From NCBI GenBank assembly GCA_963693315.1, contig OY856187.1:48706201-48770200 (forward strand): DNA of 64,000 bases, in the 5' to 3' direction. Position 1 is the first letter of the stretch, and the number at the start of each line of letters is the position of its first letter. Shown here piece after piece: positions 55,415-64,000 of the stretch. The position numbers and the translations under genes are program-made. Source of the stretch: Diogma glabrata (taxonomy: Eukaryota; Arthropoda; Insecta; Diptera; Cylindrotomidae). The notes under the pieces were generated by a model. The model was not told where the DNA came from, searched no databases, and saw nothing but the letters and a program-made list of their open reading frames with translations.

Positions 55415-58268
55415 GAACATCATCGCAGTCTTAATAAAAACAATTGAATTTTTGAATACAATTTAGATTTCATTGCGATTATGATGAATCGTAACAATAC
55501 TAAAGAAATTAAAAAAAAACTCTAAATAAAATACATGGAAATAATAAAAGACAATACAGTTATTTAATCAAATTCCAAATTAATAATTAATTTGGGTCAT
55601 GCATATGCACTCCAACGAGCACTTATCCAAATATCCCACAAGCAGATCTGCAGAGAATTAAAAATCGGATGAAATCAATCTCAAATTTATCTCTCTCTAT
55701 TTCAAACACAATTTTCAAACACAACTCAACACAATTTTGCAAATATTGTTGTACGTGTTTTACGCACACAATCACTATCAAAACAACAAACCTTTTGGTA
55801 CGGACATTCAGAATGGAAACGGAACTTTAATTTTTTGAACACAACTTTGATAAATATATTGAAAGAAAACCAACCTTTTATTTAAACCGACGATGTCGAA
55901 CTTTAAATCCACTTGTAACAGAAGTAGAAACAATCGAAAATCGATCCCAGTCTCATTCAACCTAACGTCAGGTCAACAATTGAATAAGATCTTTAACAAA
56001 AGTTTGTGACAACTTATCTAAAAGTTGCTTCAAAATATAAAAAGCATCAACAGCAACAAAAAAAATTAAAGTAAGTAGAAAAAGCTTATTCGAACAGATG
56101 GTTCTCTTGGTGTACATATAAACTTTAATGTTTTATTCTTTTCATTTTTTTTTCTTTTTAATTTTCTAGAACAAAAATTTCGTTCGGATTAACAGAATTG
56201 GTTGGTTTAGTTTTGCTCTATTTTTATTTTAAGACTAAAGGAAACTTTATTTAAGTGGAACAATTTTATTTTCCTTATTCGGTTATAATATAATATTATT
56301 GCTATATTGTCGATAATTTATTATATCTCATGTGATCAGAAAATTTGATTATTGAAATTGAATTACTGGTTTGCTGTTGATTGATATTGCTATTGATATG
56401 TTATTGTTTTTGTTAGTCATAATAATGAGGTTTTCAACGTTTCTTCATTTTTGTAAAGAAACAGTAAAACAAATTCAGTTAAGAGATTGAAAGTTATATT
56501 ATCAACTTTAAGAAGATGGACTTAGCTTGTTTCAAAAGAAGTGATATTCTTATTCTTCAGCTAAAACCTTAAAGTTCACTGAACGTTTTTTTCAAACTTT
56601 AATTTAAAATTTATTAAAAACGGAACAAACTAAAAATTTTTAATAAAAGAAACAGAAACAATAAACTTTAAAAAGTCAGAATGTTGTTGAATTTATTGAA
56701 TTTTTTTCACTTTGCAAAAGTTTCATTTTTCTTCGGCAAACAACAAAATAAAAACAAGAAACTTAAAATCGTAACTTAAAGAAAAGCAGAAAAAAAAGTT
56801 TTATTTATGTTTGTTTATAAAATTTTCTTAGTACCCGCTGTCTGTTGCCAAAATGAGTCAGTCAAGTTTCGGGAAAGCTAAAAATAATTAAAAATTATAA
56901 AAACTACCGAATGTTTCTGGGATCTTTTTTCAATTAATTTCTTCAGGAGCGAAGTGGAACCTAACAAAACATAATATGCATGCAAGTCATTCTTATCAAT
57001 GTATACATCGTGGCACATTCATGCAATTACGTTAGTGATTTTTATGATCGTCTGGTCCCTGGTGAGAAAATCTGAAAAGACAATTCTAATCAGAATTCAT
57101 ATTTTGAATTATTTTATCATAGCATTCCATACACCTTTAGCCTGACTATTTGCAAGACTTAACACTGATAATTAATGTAACAGCGTGAACAACAGGAGTG
57201 ACTGACCACTACAGCTAGCCGTGCTAGTATTCAATAGATTCAAGTTCATAATAAGATTATTCAAACAAAGTTATTTTCTGACATTTTCAGTTCAAAGCAG
57301 TTTATTTTAGCGTTGCGAGCCCGAGTACATTACATTAACGACAACATTACCTCTTTCCATTTTAGCTATCAATATAAAATTTGATTTACAACACAAAAAT
57401 TTTCCAAATCAATTCATCAATATCAATCGATCAATCTATAAATATAAAACAAAAATATTTCCCTAACAAAAGCTTTTCCAAAAATATTCGTCCAAATTTT
57501 TCCACTCTATTAATTTTGTGATTTTTATTCTCTCAACTTTTGCAAATGTTGTTTTTTAAGTTGATTTAATCAGATGAACCAACGATTTATTCTGTATAAA
57601 AATGATAACAAAAATGGATCATGATGAGTTGACAAATTAATTGATAAACAAAAATGAATCATCATAATAGAATTTATTGGCATATAATGACTTTGGAGAT
57701 TTAAAGCAATGAAAATAGGAAATTTCACAATACAAAACAAGTTACACAATTCCGTTCTTTTAACTCTTTTTTCCTTTTTAAATTCCATGAAATAAATCTT
57801 GTTCCATGTAAATGAATACAAAAAATATTAAGAAATTACAATATTACTTATATTAGACTTTCGTCTCGACCGGATTCTACAAATTTTTTTTCCTCCACTA
57901 TCGAAAAGGAAATAATTAAATGTTTTTAGAATTTTAAGTTTGGAATTTATTATGAATCGCGTAGCGTGACTATTGTATTTCAACCAAAACGATTATATAA
58001 ATTCTAGTAATATAACAAACAGTAGAATTGATAGTCAAAAATTAATCAAAGACGAATTACATTACTCACTGTAAAGGAAATTTTGTTGAAAAATTTATTT
58101 AAATAAAATGATTTAATTTAATGATAGCACGAAAATTAAATTATTTTTAAAAATAAATTAGAACATAAATCTTTGCTATGTTACTTCGGTTTATTAGTTG
58201 AAATTGATATCTTTTTACTGTCTAACGTTTTCAACTCAATTTTAAAAAATTTGTGCTATTTTGGTATA
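55415..58268. other. AT-rich sequence, no supported gene
   Basis: Directly upstream of the gag on its strand, TCTGTTACAAGTGGATTT near 55925 could be a decayed LTR end and primer site, but the evidence is thin. The rest shows no frame, retroelement motif or repeat partner that I could find. Confidence 0.4.
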
Positions 58269-58271
58269 ATA

Positions 58272-59303
58272 GATGAAAAACGTGTTCTAGACAGAGTTGT
58301 GAAAACTTGACCATTTTTGATTTTCCTGAAACTTGGCATATAAGTAGTATGGACAAAATAAAAAATAACACTTATTTTAAATTTTTTTTAAAGTGCTTAG
58401 TTTGAGGATAGGGGGCACCCCAACATGCATGAAAAATGAAAATTCTGCCAATCCCATGTAACTTTGAAATTAAATTGCTCAAGAACGGCTATACCGATTT
58501 CATCAAACTTTTTTTTGTTTGATAGATGATTAATTAGTCGTTTGAAAAAAAGTTAACTTATTGTTTTTATAATTAATTTTTAAATAAAAACATTAAAAAA
58601 ACTTTTTTAAAGATAGCGCTAGAGTCAAAGATCAATTGGAATTTAATTAATTTTTTTTCTGAAAATAGTTCGATCCTTACTCTAAAATATATCAAATTAA
58701 CAAAGAACGTAAAATTCTTGTTCTTGAGATATATAATTTTAAAGATTTTTAGTACGGCTGAAATTCGAATTTTTCTTCATTTTTTTCAAACAATTTCCAT
58801 TAACAAAAAATTTTAAAATCAATTAAATTTTAACTTTTTATTTTTTAAACATAGCTCCAACATTCTTTTAAAATATATCAAATTTACAAAGAGGCATTAA
58901 TTCGTGTTCTTGAGATATTTCATTTTAAAGATTTTTAGTCATTCTAAAATTCTAATTGTTCATTATTTTTTCGAACAATTTTTATCATCAAAAAATTTTA
59001 CCCACTGAAGTTCGAGAAAATAATGAACAATTAGAATTTTAATCGGACTTTGAAAAGTTTGATGAAATCGGTATAGCCGTTCTTGAGCAATTTAATTTCA
59101 AAGTTACATCAGATTGGCAGAATTTTCATTTTTCATGCATGTTGGGGTGCCCCCTTTGCTCAAACTATGCACTTTAAAAAAATTTTAAAATAAGTGGTAT
59201 TTTTTATTTTGTCCAAACTACTTATATGCCAAGTTTCAGGAAAATCAAAAATGGTCAAGTTCAAATTTCGACTTTTTCACCTGCGTAGATCACGTTTTTC
59301 ATC
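58272..59303. mobile_element. Foldback-type element, family GATGAAAAACGTG, copy 2 (both ends present)
   Basis: The left arm from 58272 (GATGAAAAACGTG, CCATTTTTGATTTTCCTGAA, AACTTGGCATATAAGTAG, GCCAATCCCATGTAAC, AACGGCTATACCGATTTCAT) is mirrored on the right, ending at 59303. Arms are about 260 bp. The interior holds at least two related units of its own (AAAGATTTTTAGT; TCTAATTGTTCATTATTTT). No transposase frame is visible. Copy 1 is at 6501-7497. Confidence 0.82.
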
Positions 59304-59304
59304 A

Positions 59305-59685
59305 ATAACAATTTATATCAAATTTAATCAAATTAACTATTTAGTTTTTGGATTTTTAATATTTAACATATTGTTTTTTTTCATTCAAAATTTGAGGATG
59401 GTGTTGGCAGAGACGGTGTAGGACCAACTCTAGTTATGCACTCCTGTTGTTTTATATTTTGTATGTTGTATTCAAAAGAACAATTAAATTGTACCAGCTG
59501 ACTGACGATGAAAATTAAAATAAAATTATATCATTTTATCTCTCCGATTGTTAATTATTCAATAAGCAGAGTTAGTTAGAGTTTTTGACCTTTTCTTTTG
59601 TTCTTTATAATAAGACCTAAATAAGTGATCGTGACTCAGATTCAGATCTCAAATGTTATAAAAACTGTGCATTCCTGATAGTGGA
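59305..59685. other. AT-rich sequence, nothing recognised
   Basis: No supported gene or repeat partner. Confidence 0.35.
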
Positions 59686-59689
59686 ATCA

Positions 59690-59830
59690 CTACTAGCAAC
59701 TTAGGAGGAACTGCGTGCCTTAACATGATTCCCACTAGCTTCAGTCTGTGAATTCAATTATAATATTCCTCAATACCTTCACAAGAAGACTGATTCAAAT
59801 GAGTAAAGAAAAGAGACTCTGATCAATCAT
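59690..59830. repeat. LTR-like remnant related to 53100-53270
   Basis: It shares the order GAGGA..TGC.TGCCT, CTTCAG, then GTAAAGAAAAGAGACTCTGA with 53120-53265, at roughly three-quarters identity by eye. It is followed directly by the satellite at 59865. Confidence 0.45.
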
Positions 59831-59864
59831 AATGATCAAACTATAACTTAATATTATATAACAA

Positions 59865-60060
59865 TCAATCGTTGCGCCAATGGTTCCGGCAATTAATTGT
59901 TGAACATGAATTGCAATACAATACAATAAACAAAATCAAAAGATGCGCCAATTGTCCCAAAGATTGTTAAATATGACCCATAGTACAATTCAACAATAAA
60001 AAATGTTGGGCCAATGGTCCTGGCGATAGCAAACGTCATTCAATAACCCCAGGAACTAGT
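59865..60060 (+). repeat. Short satellite array, same family as 7870-8215
   Basis: Three diverged units: GTTGCGCCAATGGTTCCGGC near 59871, GATGCGCCAATTGTCCCAAA near 59942 and GTTGGGCCAATGGTCCTGGC near 60004. Each is followed by a GATTGTT/AATTGTTGAA type sequence. Confidence 0.6.
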
Positions 60061-60061
60061 A

Positions 60062-60444
60062 AATCTGTTGCCAAACTTTCTTTTGAGGATGTTGCTCCAA
60101 CTATCCGAAAATATTTCACTCTGTAGAAGCTTTTGCAGCCAATTATCCAATTCCAAACCCTCCCTAATACTATTCTCAATATTTACAGCCTATATCTGGT
60201 AAATTTTGTTTCAACACGTCAGCAAAATAATATTTAGAAAGGCTGATATTTATTTTTTTCTTATAAGGCTCACTAAATTTTATTTTTGTTTTCTATAAAT
60301 TGTTAAACAATAAAAAATATTGCGACGCTGATGCATAGGCTGACTTCAAACATAGGGTTCTGGATATATAATGAGCTAATATCCATCAAATACTTTAATT
60401 AAAAGCTGACCAATGTTATAGACTTCGTAGTTCTAATAATAAAA
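60062..60444. other. No supported feature
   Basis: AT-rich sequence between the satellite and copy C of the inverted-repeat family; nothing recognised. Confidence 0.35.
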
Positions 60445-61808
60445 TATGGAGGGGCCTGAAATCTCACAGCTCTGAGATATCAAGACTTCGGTCTGGGTTA
60501 AGGATTTGTATATAGTTTTTGGCAAAATACTTTTATGAGAACATGGTTTTTAGTTTTGGGCAGCGATGTATATCAAACCTAACTCTTTGTTAAAGTACAA
60601 GTATTTTTTATCTCTGTTTAAAAATTTATTTCAAAACTAACACGGAACATAAATACGTTGCCGGAAAATTATAATCAAAATTCCAAAAATATTGTTAAAT
60701 TAAATAAAACCAAACTTTTTCAAAATTCCAAAAATATTCCAAAAATTAAAATAAAATCAAATATTTAAATTTTTTCTAAATTCCAATAATATTTCAAAAA
60801 TTCTTAAAAATCCAGCCTTTTCCATAATTCTAAAAATTTTGCAAAAATTATTACAAAATCAAAAATTGAAAATTTTTTCAAAATTCCAAAAATTATAATA
60901 AAATCAAAAATTAAAAATTTTTCAAAATTCTAAAAATATTCCAAAAATTCTTACAAAATCAAAAATTAAAACTTTTGCCGAAATTCTAAAAATATTGCAA
61001 AAATTATTACAAAATCAAAAATACAAACTTTTTCAAAATTCCAAAAATATTTCAAAAACTATAACGAATTCAAAAATTTCCATGTCCAATTTCATTCTCA
61101 ATTACATTTACGTCATAAAAATAAATAAAATCATTTTTTGACACACTTGACATTATTTTTTGACAAACCTATATACCATATATACAAACCCATACAAACA
61201 ATTAATTTTATTTTTTTCTAAAAAAAGTTGGCTAAAAAATAAATAAAAACCTTTCTTTTGACACACTTGACAACATTTTTTGACAAACTTGTAATGCCAT
61301 AATTCTCAATAATAATAATAAAATTTCATTTCAAACAAACAATTTTATTTTTTTCCAAAAAATTGGGTAAAAAAATAAATAAAAATCTTTTGACACACTT
61401 GACAACATTTTTTTGACAAACTTATAATGCAATAATCTAGTTTTTGATCTCACATTCCAATCCCGACCATCAAGATTTCTCCAAATTTAATGTTCCTACT
61501 CGTAATCACTTAAAAAAACTTTTTTTAAGCCAAAAATTTGCTATTTTTGACACACATAATGATTTTTTGACACACTTCCGGTACAGTTATCGAACACAGC
61601 GTCCTTTCGGACCTGTCCCTTGTGAATTCCTATTTTAGAAAAAAAAATTTTTGAAATCACTCCAGCCGTTTTCCCTGCAGCGTACAGACGGACGGACAGA
61701 CATACATTTTTTTTTTGCTTTTTTAGAATCAGTAGGTCCTAAAACGTCGAGAAATGCCAAAAAAGTGGGGGTTAGAATTTCACTTTGGGCTCATGAATGT
61801 AATACTTA
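60445..61808 (+). mobile_element. TATGGAGGGG family, copy C (right end lost)
   Basis: The left terminal repeat is nearly complete from 60445 (TATGGAGGGG, CTCTGAGATATCAAGACTTC, GGCAGCGATGTATATCAAAC). The interior matches copy A through TTTGACACACTTGACA blocks and AAAACGTCGAGAAATG. It stops at about 61808, where copy A would enter its right terminal repeat. An extra segment near 61555-61710 (ending ACAGACGGACGGACAGACAT) is not seen in copy A. Confidence 0.78.
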
Positions 61809-61839
61809 GGACTTTCAGACCGAAATAAATTATTAAAGA

Positions 61840-63970
61840 AAGCAGTAGTATCCCAACAAACATAAATTCTGTTGTATGAGAAAAAGTAAAAAAATAATTT
61901 AACCGGAAGTGACAAACCGGAAGTAAGGAAGCAGAACTGTTGAAAAACCGTACTAAATGTGTATGTACCAAGATTCATCCAATTCGATTGTCAGGTACAG
62001 AAGCTATCGAGATTCCAAAATAATAGGTGCTCGGAGGACCCCCTCCACTTTGTTCACTATCTCTAAAAAACTAACCAGTTCCTTAGCATACATATTTGCA
62101 TCTTTTTCCAAAGTGTCATCAAAATTCATTCACGAACGAATGTTGTATGCTCCCAACAAACATTGAAACAGTAAACAGGTGTTCGGGAGGCCCCCCACCA
62201 CTTATCCCAATATTGTCCAAAAACTAATCAGTTCTTTGTCATTTGAGTCTTCTTCTTTTTTCAAAGTGTCATTAAAATTGATTAAATTAAATTGTTAAAA
62301 TTGATTAAATTGATTAAAAATGAAGTCTGTATACTCCTTTAAGTCTGTATATTAACTTTAAAAACAAAATGTGAAAAGTCAGCATTTGTATGGTAGATTC
62401 CCCCGCCACTTTGATCAATGTGTTCCAAAAGATGATAATTATCTTCTTACACTAATTGGAACCTTTTCCATAAGTTTCATCATAATCACTTCATTATTGC
62501 AGGCTGTAGTGTGCATAAAGACACTGAAAAAACTTCCAACAATTAAAAAAATTTTTTTTTTACCGGAAGTAAAAAACCGGAAGCTGGAATGCAGAACTGT
62601 TGTTAACCATACTAAATGCTTATGTACCAAGTTTCATCCAATATGATTATCAGGTACAGATGTTATAGAGCTTTCAAAAAAACAGGTGCTCCAGGGCTCT
62701 CACACCATTTTGTTCACTATCGCTCAAAAACTAATCAGTTCCTTGTCATACATGTTTGCATCTTTTTCCAAAGTGTCATCAAAATTCATTCACGAACGAA
62801 TGCTGGGTGCTCCCAACAAACATTGAAAAAATGATGACACAGTAAACAGGTGTTCGGGAGACCCCGTACCACTTATCCCAATATTGCCCAAAAACTAATC
62901 AGTTCATTGTCATTTAAGTCACCTTCTTTTTCAAAAGTGTCATTAGAATTGATTAATGAATGAAGTCTGTATGCTCCCAACAAACTTTAAAAACAAAGTG
63001 TGAAAAGTCAGCATTTGTATGGTAGACCCTCCGCCACTTTGATCAATGTGTCCCAAAACATGATAACTATTTTTTTACACTAATTGAAACCTTTTCCATA
63101 AGTTTTATCATAATCACTTCACTATTGTAGGCTGTAGTGTGCATAAAGACGCTGAAAAACTTCAAAAAAGTACAAAAAAATTTTTTTTACCGGAAGTGAA
63201 AAACCGGAAGTTGGGACGCATAACTGTTGTGAACCGTACTAAATGCTTATGTACCAAGTTTTATCCAGTTCAATTATCAGGTACAGATGTTATTGAGCTT
63301 TCACAAAAACGAGTGCTCGGGGGACCCCCACCACTTTGTTCACTATCGCTCAAAAATCAATCAGTTCCTTGCCATACATATTTGCATCTTTTTTCAAAGT
63401 GTCATCAATATTCATTCACGAACGAATGTTGTATGCTCCCAACAAACAAAAAAAACATAGTGGAAAAAACCACCTGTTGTATGGTGGATCCCTCAACCCT
63501 TTATCTAATGTACTCCAAAAGCTGATAAAATCTTTCTCATGTTCCTTGAAAGCTTTTACCAACCTTTCATGACAACCGATGGGTAATTTTAGGCTACAGT
63601 AGGGATAAACACCTGAAAAAACACTTGTTAACTTAAAGTGACAAACCGGAAGCTGCAGCTTATACCATGGTATGCATAAATATTGAAGAAATAGAAGAAA
63701 TATTACAGAAATATTGGCATACCATGATATGCAGAAATATTGAAAACAGTACTAAAACCTTATATACCTAGCTTCCATTAGATCATAAGCCGGGCTTAGA
63801 AGTTATTCAAGATTAAAACTTAGAGGTGTTCGGGAGACCCCCGCCATTTTGTCGAAATTTGAAATGAATCCAGATCTACCATTTTCAAGAGAACCTGTAT
63901 CGTTTGCTAAAGTTTCATCAAGATCCTATGCAGAAAGGCCACCCACCCACACACAGACGTACATCAAAAT
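61840..63970 (+). repeat. Tandem array of ~630-660-bp units (3.5 copies)
   Basis: TTACCGGAAGTG followed by AAACCGGAAG occurs at 61901, 62561 and 63188, with a shorter, diverged unit near 63630. Each unit then has TACTAAATG, TTATGTACCAAGTTTCATCC, CACTTTGTTCACTATCGCTC, AAAGTGTCATCAAAATTCAT, TCACGAACGAATG and TGCTCCCAACAAAC. A single related unit lies at 13935-14470. Open stretches inside the array are frame-shifted between units and are not genes. The array runs close to the window edge. Confidence 0.85.
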
Positions 63971-64000
63971 TTTTATTGGCTATTTAGATAGAGGATGGTC

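Noticed and set aside
61772..63572. Multiple open frames of 60-128 codons in both strands
   Set aside because: They recur out of frame between tandem units and carry no known motif; they reflect the repeat rather than genes.

Overview
The window is AT-rich, gene-poor eukaryotic DNA, most likely from an insect with a large, repeat-laden genome. The supporting evidence is LTR retrotransposons primed by arthropod-like tRNA-Leu, a TATA plus TCAGT-type initiator, RTE-like and jockey-like LINEs, Penelope-like elements, many short inverted-repeat elements, long satellites, a scaffold gap and a probable GT-AG intron. The species is an inference; nothing identifies it directly. I see no bacterial operon, CRISPR array or rRNA gene.

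Layout. 1-8.3 kb holds dispersed and tandem repeats, a 1.45-kb inverted-repeat element (2448-3900), a Ty3/gypsy gag with one premature stop (4230-5396), a 300-bp MITE with 95-bp ends (5891-6190), a foldback element (6501-7497) and a 78-bp satellite. 8.8-10.3 kb is a duplicated block around a ~120-bp tandem repeat. At 11300 and 24266 lie inverted ends that both begin CCCGGGTGAAAATAATAGG and carry degenerate CCGAAA arrays. The 13 kb between them contains broken LINE pieces (12.3-16.9 kb) and a recent LTR retrotransposon (18742-22968). That retrotransposon has matching 673-bp LTRs, a 4-bp target duplication, a tRNA-Leu primer site and a single open frame. In that frame gag is joined directly to the end of RNase H and to integrase, so protease and reverse transcriptase are missing.

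The best candidate host gene is at 24283-25508 on the minus strand: two exons, low-complexity and coiled-coil, ending close to the right CCGAAA array. It is followed by a jockey-like LINE 3' end (26835-27590), a 200-bp gap, and a 3.3-kb array of 7-bp units (28631-31940) divided into homogenised CAAACAT, CCAACAT and GAAACAT blocks.

32-43 kb is mostly featureless AT-rich DNA with tandem repeats and tRNA-like remnants. 43-49.5 kb is bounded by ~75-bp inverted repeats and contains a Penelope-like RT piece, a 1.9-kb element packed with AGAGC/GCTCT motifs, and a 724-bp inverted-repeat element. 51-55.4 kb is a minus-strand graveyard: a Penelope GIY-YIG domain, gypsy RNase H-integrase remains, LTR edges with primer sites, and a gag broken by one stop. 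58-64 kb holds a second foldback copy, a second satellite array, a further copy of the TATGGAGGGG family, and a ~630-660-bp tandem array running to the window edge.

Nothing here looks like a coordinated pathway. The genes present are almost all remains of selfish elements. All family assignments are from motif reading by eye; no database search was run.
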